DNA of 64,000 bases, from the NCBI GenBank assembly GCA_014529385.2, contig CM043945.1, forward strand, positions 91,814,112 through 91,878,111, written 5' to 3'. The position numbers were made by a program, and so were the translations under genes. This document shows positions 43,726 to 55,440 of this stretch, piece after piece (positions within the stretch are counted from its first letter, which is position 1; each line of letters opens with the position of its first letter). A model generated the notes under the pieces. The model had not been told where the DNA came from and did not search any database. It saw only the letters and a list, made by a program, of their open reading frames with translations. This DNA is from Adiantum capillus-veneris (taxonomy: Eukaryota; Streptophyta; Polypodiopsida; Polypodiales; Pteridaceae).

Positions 43726-45363
43726 TCGTCCGGGAGGACTCAGACCAGGAGAGGGGGAGGTATACAGGAGCTACAAAGCAGCTACAAGCGGAAAAAACAA
43801 AGAAAAACAAAAATTATATTACAAGGGCAGTGTCTTACATGATTTTGCAATTTTTTATGTTTGATTGCGGATATTGATAATATTTATGCCCTTATATACC
43901 TTGTTTTGCAACAAGAAGAGATCAAATGATGAATTTGGGTCTCTAGATGTGTAAATATCACTAAATAAGAGTGTTTTTGGAGCTAAAAAGTGGAAAAAAG
44001 TGGTAATCCAAGTCCAAAAATCACAAAGAAGTGTATATTCATATACACAGGGTTACCAGCTATTTATCGTGTATGTTTGGTATTTTTTGGCTTCAATTTA
44101 CTATTTTCCTTTATTTTTTATGATTTTCTTAATAAAAGTAAAAGAAAAATAAAAAAAGCAGGTGAAATGAGATCGGAAAAAAGAAAAGAATAGACGGCGA
44201 TGATGCTAATGACAAGGGCAACCCATGGTAAAAATGGGGTACATATCTGAAAAAGTTGCGGAAAGCCCGAAATGACAGAATTTTGGCAAAGTGGACAGAT
44301 TTCTCAGAAACAGGTCAAATGGAGTCCAAATTGAGAAATTTCAAATCCTAAAGTGCATTTCACGACGAGATAGGAGCACATGTCAAATTTGGTAACAAGT
44401 GATCCGGGAAGCCCGAAGTTAAGTATTTTTCACTTCACTATCAAGCTCATTTCCACTATTACCTTCTTGGAGAGAGCAAAGAGCACACAGGAGCATCCGA
44501 CCTTCTACCGCCTTCTACGACGGCTACGAGAGCTCAGAGGACACCAGACATGAGAGGTAGACTCGTTGCCATAAGCTTTTGATGCTTATCGTTAACTTTT
44601 GTCGCGAAAACTCACCAAAACCAAGAAACAAGAGCAGACGGGGAATGGGGAGGAACGCTAGGTAGGGGCACAACCGCCTAACCAAACCTTGCAAGAACTT
44701 AGAGGTGGGTTACCCTAGTATAGGAGATGAGTTTCTAGCACTCAAAGCTCGAGAAAGAACGGCTGGAAAAACCCTAGGTCAACAGAGCCTGCAAGAGGCA
44801 AACAGAAAAAAGTTGTCGGAACGACACAAAACTTCTCAGGAAGCTTAACAACATCGAAGTCAATGCAACCATGGAGTATCTCCGGGTTTGGATCACCAAA
44901 AGTAGGTCGGAACAACCGATTCGGCTGCGGACACACAAAGCGTCATTTTGGCATAAGGGCTAAAATTGACGACCAAATGACATGAAACTTCACAAGCAGC
45001 TTCAAATATACATGGATGACTTATGTTTGCAAGCAAAACCCAAAAGAAAGCTGATTCACTTACCGATGGTGAAAAAGACGCTTTAGGGCAACCAAATGGA
45101 GAAAGATGGAGAACGGGGAGCCAAAGTCAAGTTCAACCGAATAGGTGGCTTCACAACATATCCAATGAGCTAGAAATGCAACTCTCAAGAAGAAAAGTTG
45201 AAGAAATTCAACTCCAAGGCAAAAAGACGACTTCGGAGACTAAAATGCCTATAAGGGGGCTTTTTAGCTAAACTGACGACTTTTTAAGTTGAAAACTAGT
45301 TAGTAGGGCTTAGGGCACTAGAACAAAGCATTCTTTGCACAAAAAGACCAACATTTCAAGAAA
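43726..45363 (+). other. Non-coding spacer of G between pol and array 2
   Basis: No family-like frame is seen. The stretch 44455-44740 has a leader-like look (AGAGAGCAAAGAGCACAC, GAGAGGTAGACTCG, GGTGGGTTACCC), which could be an internal promoter or splice region, but there is no TATA box that I would defend. An 82-codon frame at 45023-45271 is not recognised. Confidence 0.4.
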
Positions 45364-46373
45364 AGACATCATACGCGTATGATGTCTCACAGCATAATTT
45401 TCACATCCATTTCAACATTTGAGTGCATAGCCTCATTCCACATGTTAATCACATCCTATGAACCAAGTATCATGAGAATTGGAGTTAGAAAACCCAAGGG
45501 AAACAAAAAGACGCAAAGTAGGCCATAAAATTGATTTTTGGTCCTAATTTTGTCAAAATAACTCCAAACTCATTGAAACTTTGTAGGATTGTTGATTAAC
45601 GCATCTACAAGCTATCTGGAACCAAAAGGCACCATTTTGACACAAAAGACATCATACGCGTATAATGTCTATTTGCACTTACAGAGCCAAAAATGCTCAT
45701 TTGTCATCATACAGCCATCATATATATCTAATACATGCTACATATGAAGTTTGGAACCATTTGGTCAAGTGGATCACCCCATTAGCCCAATTAAGAGAAA
45801 ATCCTTCATACAAAGCCTATTTTTGTCCCAAATCCAATATATTCAAGTCCAAACCAGGATTTGAGTATAAACAGTCCTTCACTAGCACATGGGGAGTCCA
45901 CAGAACCAATCCCATGAAAAATTGACAAAAAAGACATCATACGCGTATGATGTCTCCAGAGCCATTTTTAGCCCAAATTCTATCCAAACTTGATAAATCC
46001 ACTGAATAAACCTATCTAAAGCCAAATCCAAGCTTATAGAGAAAATAGGTCCAAAAATGCACTAAAAGACATCATACGCGTATGATGTCTCACTATGTGA
46101 TTTTGGCATCTAAGGGCTTCAACCACCAAACAGAGGTGTTCTACATGCCATTTGAAGGTAATCCACCAAGTTTTACCCAATTTGGATCATAAAATCCATT
46201 TCCCTTTCAAAATTTTGCCAAGAGCCTGAACTGGACTAAACTGGCCAAAACTTGACCAAATGGGATCCAAACTCAAATCCAAGCATATGACACTCATGTA
46301 TACACTATCAGCTACAAGCACAACCAATATGAAGTCATTCTGACACAAAAGACATCATACGCGTATGATGTCT
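45364..46373. repeat. Palindrome array 2 of G, before the 3' ORF
   Basis: Five more copies of the 24-bp palindrome (core ACATCATACGCGTATGATGT): 45364-45387, 45647-45670, 45932-45955, 46067-46090, 46350-46373. Four are perfect and one (45647) has the same TATAATG variant as in array 1. Centre distances 283, 285, 135 and 283 bp. Intervening sequence shows only faint recurring phrases (AAGTTTNNACCNATTTGGATCA-like). The last centre is 178.5 bp before the ATG of the 3' ORF at 46540. Confidence 0.95.
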
Positions 46374-46524
46374 CAAGCATGTTTTTGAGCCCAGTTTGCA
46401 TATTTTTTCACCTACATTGCATCCTTAGGCCCTGAATAGCTCATGTTTCAATTTTCAAGTCATTTGAATAGCTAAAAGCTTCAATTCGGCTTTCAGTACT
46501 AAAAAGACGCTAACTTCTGTAATT

Positions 46525-46535
46525 GGAGTTACAGG
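46525..46535 (+). promoter_or_regulatory. Candidate splice acceptor before the 3' ORF of G
   Basis: TTGGAGTTACAG|G with the cut after 46534, five bases before the ATG at 46540. It follows a moderately T-rich stretch. Paired with the donor at 32776 it would remove gag and pol. Confidence 0.3.
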
Positions 46536-46539
46536 ATCC

Positions 46540-49500
46540 ATGGATTCCGCTAAGTCATCGGCAACTAAGAGAAAAAGACCAACCATCAAGGATGCTCTTG
46601 CAGAAGCAGAACCTTTTGATATTTCAACAGAAACCCTCAAGCCAACCAAGACTTGGGTGGAGGAAGCAGTACTAGAAAAAGAGGGAATAAAGATCTACCA
46701 GGGGACTTTCAGAGATCCTCAAGGGCAATCGGTCGATGTACCTATGATCCCACGAGAATTAGTGGATTATAGCAGATCAGAGAACATCAATAGATACCTG
46801 GAAAAGGCTGACTTACACAGGTTCTTCACCTCGAGACCATCAGGTGTAGACACAAGAAGAGTGTATGAGTTGGCAACATCCATTCAGAAGGATGGGAAAG
46901 CCACGTTGACAGCCATGGATGGAGAAACAGTTGAAGTACAGATCACTCCACAGCTCATTGCAGATGCATTGAAGCTGCACAACAAAGGGAGTTCTGTCAG
47001 AGAAAGAAGAGAGGCCATAGAGGTCTATGGATCAAAGAAACAAAATACGACCTACGGAGATATGGCAGATCAACGAGCGGCAACCCTTTGCCGATTATAC
47101 AACCAGTTTTTCCATGTGTGCAGTAAAAGACCGCAGAAGTATACTACACCACCCCATGCCATTGCGACAACCATCACATGGGCACTGAAGAGCAACGTGC
47201 CAAAAGAGGTGAATTATGCTCAATACATCCACGAGCAAGTAATCGCCATGCACAACCAGAAGCCAAAGTACATAGGAGGAGGAGAAATCCTAACAAGAAT
47301 AGCTTATGAAGCTATTGGAGCTAGGGATCAAGGGCCACGGGTTCCCTCCCAGAATGAGTGGCTTAGAGAAGCCGATGAGGAGGAAGAACAGCAAGAAGTA
47401 TCCAAGAGGGCGTCCACAAGAGCACGCCAAAAACTAGAAATAGTTTCAGAACCTGAAGAGGCCGTGGACGAGCCGCTCAAGAAGAAAGTGAAGAAGAAGG
47501 CCGATCCCAAGCAAACCAAAAGTCAAAAAGCCGCAAGAATGGAAAGGCTGGTAGAGCAGTTTAGAGCGGAAAGAGCTCTAAAGGGGGACTTCGAAGAAAT
47601 GTGGGTGCCGGACCCCAGTAAAGTCGGAACCATCTCAGCCAGGCCACATGTTGATCAATATGATCAATATATTAGAGCTTATGAGGAGTCGGAGGCCATA
47701 CTGGAGCAGCAACCTGTCGAGCCTTATACTGAAGAGGAAGTACAGCTTTTAAAAGCTGAGCTGCAAAAGGACGACAAGGGGAAGAAGAAAGTAGATGAGT
47801 CTACTGAACCTCAAGAGAAAGACGGGCAAGCAAACAAAGGGAAATCCAAGATGACTGAGGACAATCAGCCCTCTTTTACTGTTGTACCAAGCCCGGAGAA
47901 GATGGAAATTATTGTGGAGGAAACCACAATAGAAATAGAAACAGAAGTTATGGAAAAGCCGAAGGCTGGGACCAAGGAAAAGGAGATAGATCCAGTTCAA
48001 CAAAAGAAAGATGATTACGAGGATCTGGTAGCGATCGGATACAGTGAAGAAGAGGCCCTGGAGGCAGTTTATGGGATATCCCTACGGAAACAAGATGATC
48101 GGAAAGGGACGAAGGAAAAGACGAAGGGTACAATGGAGAGTAAAGAGAAAATGGACGAGCCAAAGCCATTGGAGGTGGTGGTAGAAAGAGCTGTCAAGTT
48201 GACAGATGAAGATGAAAAAGACATGCACATGGTGCATGAACTGCTCAGCAAGATTAAAGAAAGATCCAGGGCAAAGGAAGTAGCACTTGAGACAGCAAAA
48301 CAAAAGGAAGCCAAGTTGCAGAGGAAATTAGAGGATGCTATGACTGAATCTGAAAGTCATAAAGCATCACTCTACGACGCAGAAAACGAGAGAGATGGCT
48401 TGATACTCCAACTAGCCGAAGCCTCAAGAGAGGTAACAAGTTCATAGGAAGCAAAGGAGCGAATAGAAGATGAGCTGGAGGCAGCCAAGGATGAGCTCAT
48501 TGAGCTAAGGGAAAGAGTCGAACTTCAAGAAAGAACAATCACTAGACTCAGGACTACCCCTAGAGCTAGCAGAGCAGGAACCGAACAAGAGGGAGCTCTT
48601 GTACCAGCTCTGGAAGACGAGGTCCGAAGCTTACAAAGAGAGCTAAGATTAGAGCAAGTACAAAGATTGCACATGGCGGAGGGATCATTGGCTGCAGAGG
48701 AGAGGCTCACATCAGAAAACCAAACACTAAGGACAAAAAATGAGGCCCTCCGCAAACAGCTCCAAGACCTCCAAGAGCAACAAAGAAGAGAAACAGAGCC
48801 ACCACAAGAAGAAGCAGGGGGAGCAGCCATAGAGCTACCAGAAACTGGAGAGGCAACCACAATTGAAGATCCAGCCCCAGTTCAAGAAGTGGCCTCGACT
48901 TTAGGAATCTCTAAAGAAGAAGAACAAAGGCTCCAGGACCAAATAGAAAAGTCAACAGAGGAAAGTGCCAAGGCGGAAATGGAATGGGAAAGGAGACTCC
49001 TCATCTCCATTAGACTTCAAGGTTTACACAAAAAAGTGTTCCATGAAGAGTGGATGCAACCCAGCCTGCCTTTCCCTCTGATGAAATTTGAAGTGATAAA
49101 GACGAAAAAGAGAATAGAGGAGGAGCAGTATGTCGCTCTTTACGAAGGCGACATCACAAAGGATGAACAATCAAAGAAGATTTTAGATTCTCAACCTAGA
49201 TGGAGGAAAGGTTGGCTAAACAAATACCCAGCCTACCTCATCTACTTGGTAGAGGCTCCAAAGGAGATTCGGGAGGATGCAACCTTCTGCCCGGTGCCAA
49301 GAGTCAGAAACTGGAAAGAGCATGGCAGGATTGCAGAAAAGAAGCCAAATTGGCTTAATTATCCCAGGATGCCAGGACCAAAGGAAGGAGAGAGAATAGG
49401 TAAAGCCTACATGGTGAAAACCCTAACGGGCACCATCAAACTCTTTACTGGCTCTCCTGACCTTTCGTGTCAGATGCTAAAGAAAATCTGCAGGACTCTC

Positions 49501-49797
49501 TTAGCATGCATTGAAGTGTTCGCGCCAGATAAAGCCACGACCTCGAGTCTACTATCGACGGCCGACACAGTGACGGATATGATGTATGATCTTTCATTGC
49601 AGCCATCACCAAAGGTGTTACATCTCTTGTACCAAAGAATTATGTTTTTACCTATCTTCCACATGCAAACATTCGAAGAAGCTTTCTACACCGGCTTTTT
49701 CACTCACGAAAGCAAAATATTCGGCCCAACCTTGACCATCGGCAACCTACGCTATGAATCACATTTGCAGATGCTCAAGGTGACAGGACTCTATTGA
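46540..49797 (+). pseudogene. Long 3' ORF of G, unknown function, one amber stop
   Basis: ATG at 46540 (MDSAKSSATKRKRPTIKDAL), 1,085 codons to TGA at 49795, with one in-frame TAG at 48445-48447. N-terminal ~270 residues look globular (DVPMIPRELVDYSRSENINR, ITPQLIADALKL, AATLCRLYNQFFHVCSKRP). The middle is highly charged with long heptad-like stretches that predict coiled coil (LRTKNEALRKQLQDLQEQQ). A short DLVAIGYSEEEALEAVYG resembles the core of UBA-type helices. The C-terminal ~280 residues are again globular (PAYLIYLVEAPKEIR, LLYQRIMFLPIFHMQTFEEA). No signal peptide or membrane segment is seen, so it does not look like an envelope protein. Family not recognised. Confidence 0.7.
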
Positions 49798-49832
49798 CCA
49801 AGCCTAAAAGTCATGTCAGGGACGACATGAAC

Positions 49833-49846
49833 GCGGAGGGGGGGAG
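49833..49846 (+). promoter_or_regulatory. Polypurine tract of G
   Basis: GCGGAGGGGGGGAG immediately before the 3' LTR. Confidence 0.85.
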
Positions 49847-50780
49847 TGTTGAGCCAGCAGAGAATCACACCCACATTTTTGCTCACACCCATCATTTTGT
49901 AACCATTGATTGTAATAAATGTCTTTCCGACATTAATTTTGATTTGAGCCATTCATTAAGTAACGGGACTCAATTGAGTTTCCAGCTTGTAATCCCGAAG
50001 TAATTTCACCCGATGATGTAAATAATTAGAGATGTTCTCACCTCCAAGGCTGAGGTATATAAGCCAAAGTTTTGTAACCTAAGGGAGATTCAATTATTAA
50101 TCAAAGTGAGTTTTGAGCGCCGTGACTGTGTCTGAGAGAGAGAGAGAGAGAGAGTCTTATCTCCTTGCTACGCAAGCTACGGGGCCGCCATTGGAGAAGC
50201 GACACCGCCATTGTGTTAGCAACGGTGAGAGCTACGCACAGATACCAAGAGTGCGCGCTATCGGCTTCTATGTGTGGTAAGTTCCTACGAGCTTCGGTGT
50301 GAGTTTTCTTTCAACTCGTGTGTCGGAATAGAGCGTGCAGCATATCAATAGAACCACAACGAGTAGAGCTACACATTAGTACCATCAGGGTCAAGTTTCG
50401 GTCACATGTAATTTTCGGCCTGTCTTCATACGCGTTTGCCGCACGGAGTGGTTATAGGTTGATTTTGCAGTTCAAGTCTTTAGGGTGTTGTTCTTACCTA
50501 GTGTATAGACTACCCCTTGAGTTTGAGATCGATTCAATGATTCTAGATCCTGTTTCGTATAGCATTCGTTCGTAGTACGGATTTTAGTCACTTGCGTGTT
50601 TTAGAACTTAGATTTGATTTCCTTAGTAGTGATTGTCATTAGAAGGTCGAGTAGGTGATTTGACACCCACCTAGTTGTTTCCATGCGCCTGCGGGTCAAG
50701 CTCCGTCCTCGTCTGACAAATTCTGTTGTTGGTTGAGTTCTCGCTATTTAGCTTCCGCTAGCGGCGTAACCACCTTAACA
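49847..50780 (+). repeat. 3' LTR of gypsy G
   Basis: 934 bp, same ends as the 5' LTR; followed by CACAT and then the integrase frame of copia A. Confidence 0.95.
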
Positions 50781-50785
50781 CACAT

Positions 50786-53379
50786 GCAGGTTGTAGCTTG
50801 TGCATAGTGATGTTTGTGGGCCCATGCAAACTCCGTCCTTGGGCAATTACCTGTACTTCGTGACTTTCATTGATGATTACTCCAGGCATGCATGGGTATT
50901 TCCGCTTAAAGCGAAGTCCGAAGTTTTTATGTGCTTCAAACAATTTTTGGCTATGGCTGAAAATGTCTCAAAATGTACTATGGGCACCCTCCGTTCCGAT
51001 CGAGGGGGGGAGTATATGTCTCATGAATTTAATGCATTTCTGGCTAGTCGTGGGATAAAACACCAATGTACAGTGCCTTATACACCTCAGCAAAATGGTG
51101 TTGCTGAGAGGAAAAACAGGTCACTGACGGAAATGGCACGATGTATGGTCAAAAATCAAGCTTTGCCGCATTCTTTTTGGCTTGAGGCCATCATGTGTGC
51201 CACTTATGTACTTAACAAGTGTCCTACGAAAGCTTTGCAGTCTATTACTCCATATGAAGCATGGCATGATAGAAAACCTTCTATTGAGCACATGCGTGTT
51301 TTTGGCTGTTTGGCATATGCTTTGGTGCCACAAGTGCAGCGCAGAAAATTGGATGATAAGGCTGTCAAATGTATTTTTGTTGGTAATAGTGATGAAAGCA
51401 AAGGTTACAGGTTGTATCATCCGCAAACAAAACGTATTCTGGTTTCACGGGATGTAGTGTTTGTGGAAGACTCTGTTCAGCCCTTGCTGTCATGTACTAG
51501 AGACAGTAATGTAAGCTCACAGGACATTTATGACACTTTGTTGCCTCTTTTCAGTGGTGGAAATACGAATGTAAGTTCCAATGAGGCAAATGTACAGCCT
51601 ATGGGGGTTTCTGAAAATGTTTTAGAACAGCCTATTACTGATGCAGATGTACATGACATACTTGATGAGGAAAGGGTGGAAAATGAGCAGGCTAGAGGTA
51701 TGCCAAAATGGCTGGTGCACACCTTGCGTGACAGTAAATTGGATGCACCTTTATCTAGTCGTACTCGTTCAGGCTCTCGCCATGCATCTTATGCATCAGA
51801 TTGTTATGCTTTGGCTGTGTCTAGTTTACATGATGTTGGGGAGCCTCTGTCTTTTGATGAAGCACAGAATTTAGAAAATTGGATTGCTGCCATGAAATCA
51901 GAATATGATGCACTTATAGAGAATGACACATGGACTTTATGTGATTTGCCTCCTGGCAAAAAGGCCATTGGTACGAAGTGGGTTTACAAGTTGAAACACA
52001 AGACGGATGGTGAGATCGATCGCCATAAGGCTCGACTTGTTGCAAAGGGTTATGCACAACAAAAAGGCATAGATTATGAAGAGACTTTTTCTCCCACTTG
52101 TCGTATGACTACTGTGCGTTTTCTATGTGCATTGGCAGCTCATTTTGGTTGGGATGTACATCAATCAGACATTGTTACTGCTTTCTTGAATGGTGACATA
52201 TTTGAGGAAGTTTATGTAATGCAGCCTCGCGGTTTTGTCATAAAAGGACAAGAGGACAAAGTGTGCAAATGTAAGAAGGCTTTGTATGGGTTGAAGCAAT
52301 CTCCTCGTGCTTGATATGAGAAAACTGACACTCATTTGGTTAAACGAGGCTTTCGTAACAGTCCAATAGAAAGCACATTGTATGTAAAGCGTGAGGATGA
52401 TGTATTTCTCATTGTGGTTCTTTATGTTGATGATTTACTGATCACTGGACCAAATGAGAGACATTTTGCTGAATTTAAGGCTGATTTGAATGCTACTTTC
52501 AAGATGAAAGATTTGGGGCTGTTGCATCATTACTTGGGTATACAGTTTAAGCAGTGTGATGGTGGTATTGCCTTGTGTCAGAAAAGTTACATAGAGACAT
52601 TGCTATGTAAATTTGGACTTGAGGATTGCAAACCTATTGCCACTCCCATGGAAACAGGTTTGAAGTTGAGTCTACATGATGCTGGCGATCCTGCTGATGT
52701 CACTCTTTACCAAACTGTTGTTGGCTGCCTCATTTATGTATGCAACACGAGGCCAGATATTCAGTTTGCAGTCTCGCAGGTCAGCAGATTTATGCATAGC
52801 CCAAGGTCTAAGCATTGGCAGGCTGTCAAGAGGATTTTCCGCTACCTTAGTGGCACTTTACATCTTGGCTTGTTTTATCCCAAGGGGGGATCATTGCCGC
52901 CAGACTTACATGCTTTTTCGGACTCAGATTGGGCTGGTTGTTTTGACACGCGAGTGTCCACAAGTGGTTTTTGTTTCATGCTTGGCAGTTCATGTATATC
53001 ATGGTTGAGCAAGAAGCAACCTACTGTGGCCACTTCGAGTTGTGAGGCTGAGTACAGGGCAGTCTTCACAGCTACGGTTGAGTGTGTATGGCTCAGACGC
53101 CTTATGGCTGACTTGGGTGTTGGACAGGACACTGCCAACACTATCTACACTGACACTCAGAGCACATTGGCAGTTGCGAGGAACCCAGTTTTTCATGCTC
53201 GCACAAAGCACATTGAGGTGCATTACCACTATGTCAGGGAGAGGCTCTCAGCAGGAGAGATCAGCTTGGCTTATGTGCCAACACAGGACAACCTTGCAGA
53301 TCTTTTCACAAAGGCATTGTCTCGTGAGAAGCTTGAAGCTTTCCGCAAAGCTTTGGGCTTACTCCCCTTTGTGGACTGA
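50786..53379 (+). pseudogene. Integrase core, RT and RNase H of copia A
   Basis: Continues the frame cut at 31783. A TAG at 50794-50796 lies just before HSDVCGPMQTPSLGNYL. Integrase [80 protein letters not shown], then TGA at 52312-52314 where copia RT has Trp, then LYVDDLLITG. RNase H: DSDWAGCFDTRVSTSG, SSCEAEYRAVF, TDTQSTLAVARNP, DNLADLFTKAL. No frameshift is seen in the whole element. Ends at TGA 53377. Confidence 0.9.
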
Positions 53380-53444
53380 TCCTGTCCTCAGGGCATGGCA
53401 CTTCCCTTTACTCATGTGCCAGCTCTCGTTCACCGCATCACTCC

Positions 53445-53452
53445 AGGGGGGA
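53445..53452 (+). promoter_or_regulatory. Polypurine tract of copia A
   Basis: AGGGGGGA two bases before the 3' LTR. Confidence 0.8.
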
Positions 53453-53454
53453 TT

Positions 53455-53681
53455 TGTTACCATATAAATGTGGTAGTGATGTGTGTGAACACACTAGGAC
53501 CGCCGGGGCATTTTTTCCCTCTTTAGGAGGTTTTTTCCCCCGTGCATTGTATATACGCCCATCACTCTAGGGCTACCTATCTTTCCATTGCACACTAAGT
53601 AACACACTCTCTATTGTGTGCCTTGAGCTTCCTTCGTCTTCTCCAAGTTGTGTGTGTTTCTCTGCAACCCTAATTCCAACA
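53455..53681 (+). repeat. 3' LTR of copia A
   Basis: TGTTACCATATAAATG to AATTCCAACA, three differences from the 5' copy by eye, followed by AATAC. Confidence 0.95.
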
Positions 53682-53686
53682 AATAC

Positions 53687-54831
53687 AATCTATATGGAAA
53701 GAATTCTCGTAAGTTCTAAGACATAAATTTTAGTAAAATTTCAGGCAGTTTTGCCAAAAAAATCATAAAATTATTATATCTTTTTGCAAAGACTACCTTT
53801 TTTATGTTTATAAAAGCCAAGTGTTAGCATTTAGTGTTACAAAACAATGGAATGCACTTCAAAGATAAGTTTTCAAGTCACATGTAAGCTATAGACATAA
53901 TTTCATACTTGAGCACCTGCTTTGAATAAGAGCATAATTTTGGTCTTCCAAAGGTCCCCTCATGAAATTGGTACTATTTTAGTGCAATTTGACAATTAGA
54001 AATGACTTTATATGTTTAAACCAAGAAACTATGTATTTTTTGAGCTCCCTAACTCAAGTAAATTTTGTTGCTTGAACTCTATCTTGAATTTTTTATCGTG
54101 CAAAAACTCTTAAAAATCTCGAGTTCTCCATAATAACATTCAAACCAAGGTTTTAGGCACCCCAATTGTGTATGTACCACGTACTTTGATACATTTAGTT
54201 GATCTACATGGAAGGTTTGATATTATTTGAGGTTTTGAATGCTTATGTCTCAAGAATGAAAATATGAAATTTTTCTCTTATGCAGTTTTGAATATTTAAA
54301 ATGATCCAATACTTGTTGCATACCAAAGCCCTTCTACTTGCCACCTTGAGTGCTCAATGGAAAGGGCAAGCAATTTATCACTTTCTAAAACTCACAAATA
54401 CATCGAAAACATATTTTTCTTTGTATACAATGATATGCTTGAAATGACCATATCAAACACATGGAACTTTCCATTATTTTATATACTTCAAACTCAGTTT
54501 TTTTGCACATGAAACTTTCAATTATCTATAGAAAAATTGTGGAAGAGTCACCTAAAATTTTCTACAAGGTCGCTTTATTTTTTCTTGAGCTTATAAAGGC
54601 AATTTCTTCAAAGCGTCAATCGCAATCTTACAAGGGTCAACTTGATGAGTATAGTTCTTGATCATGATAGATTCTAAAATGCAAGGTTATATTTTTAAAA
54701 GACCCTCTAGCTAACATATTTAAGCATATCAAGAGGGTTTTCTTAAATAAATTGTCTAATACAAGTAGCATTTAATTTAAATTTGTTAAAAAAGGACACT
54801 TAAAGTGTTCTGTTTTGGTACCAAACTAGTG
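53687..54831. other. Right part of element S, no gene
   Basis: AT-rich sequence with no credible reading frame (a 66-codon frame at 54461-54661 has no family features). It ends in the inverted subterminal motif and AACTAGTG. Confidence 0.6.
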
Positions 54832-55440
54832 CTAAGAAGGTCAAGGAGGAGATTGACAATCTTCTCAAGGCTGGGTTCATCACATAAGTGGCAAGTAGCG
54901 ATTGGCTATTTCCTATAGTAGTAGTTCCCAAGAAGAATAAGAAATTGAGAGTCTGTGTTGACTATAGGAAACTCAACGCCCAAACTATCAAAGATCCATT
55001 CCCATTTCCTTTTACTGACATGTTGCTTGATGAGATTGCAGGATACGAAATGTATAGTTTTATGGATGGTTACAGTGGCTACAACCACTTACAGATAGCT
55101 CTAGAGGATAGAAAGAAGACCACTTTCATCACAGAGTGGGGAGCTTTCATGTATCTGGTGATGCCCTTCGATCTATGCAACGCACCAGCCACTTTTCAAC
55201 GATGCATGATGGAAATATTCAATGAGTTTCTTCATCGGTTCCTCGCCATCTTCATGGATGATTTTACTGTATATTCTGATGAGAAACAACACTTACTATT
55301 CCTAGAAATGGTTTTCAAACGCTATCAGGAGAAGAGGATTTGTCTGAATCCATTTAAATCCCTTTTTCTAGTCTGGAAGGGACAGCTACTGGGACATGTA
55401 GTATCCCGCAATGGAATAGAAATGGCCAACAATAAAATTT
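54832..55440 (+). pseudogene. Reverse transcriptase of element H, second part
   Basis: AKKVKEEIDNLLKAGFI, a TAA at about 54885, then PIVVVPKKNKKLRVCVDYRK, YSFMDGYSGYNHLQIALED, FITEWGAFMYLVMPFDLCNA and AIFMDDFTVYSDEKQ, where FMDD is the polymerase box. LGHVVSRNGIEMANNKI comes close to the end, then a TAG. Gypsy RT of the same order as in G but from another family. Broken by element S and by stops. Confidence 0.85.

Larger units (their letters stand above)
31784..50780 (+). mobile_element. Gypsy element G, 19 kb, unusual architecture
   Basis: 18,997 bp between CACAT duplications (31779-31783 and 50781-50785). LTRs of 933 and 934 bp differ by about nine substitutions and one indel by eye. Order: LTR, tRNA-Asp primer site, leader with palindrome array, gag, protease, RT, RNase H, integrase with two zinc modules, second retropepsin-like domain and Trp-repeat tail, non-coding region with second palindrome array, a separate long ORF, purine tract, LTR. 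There is no second RNase H. Placement beside plant non-chromovirus gypsy elements of the Athila/Tat branch is an inference from the primer site and domain order. Confidence 0.95.
29502..53681 (+). mobile_element. Copia element A, split by gypsy G
   Basis: LTRs of 227 bp at 29502-29728 and 53455-53681 differ at three positions by eye. Target duplication AATAC at 29497-29501 and 53682-53686. Own length is about 5.2 kb without G. Order gag, protease, integrase, RT, RNase H in one frame, as in copia. The frame is broken only by element G and two stops. PBS and PPT are in place. It lies in element S. Confidence 0.95.
29327..54831. mobile_element. Short DNA element S with CACTAGTT ends, split by A
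   Basis: Left end CACTAGTT at 29327, right end AACTAGTG at 54831. Own sequence is about 1.3 kb (29327-29501 plus 53687-54831) once copia A is removed. Near both ends are short palindromes (ACACTTAAGTGT at left, ACACTTTAAGTGT at right in inverted view), like subterminal repeats. The flanks are CTAA on both sides, which makes a 4-bp duplication in the RT frame of H; CACTA elements normally make 3 bp. No transposase frame is seen, so it would be non-autonomous. Class assignment is tentative, but the exact rejoining of the RT frame makes an insertion certain. Confidence 0.6.

Noticed and set aside
46540-49797. Envelope-like protein in the env position
   Set aside because: No signal peptide, membrane segment or cleavage site is visible.
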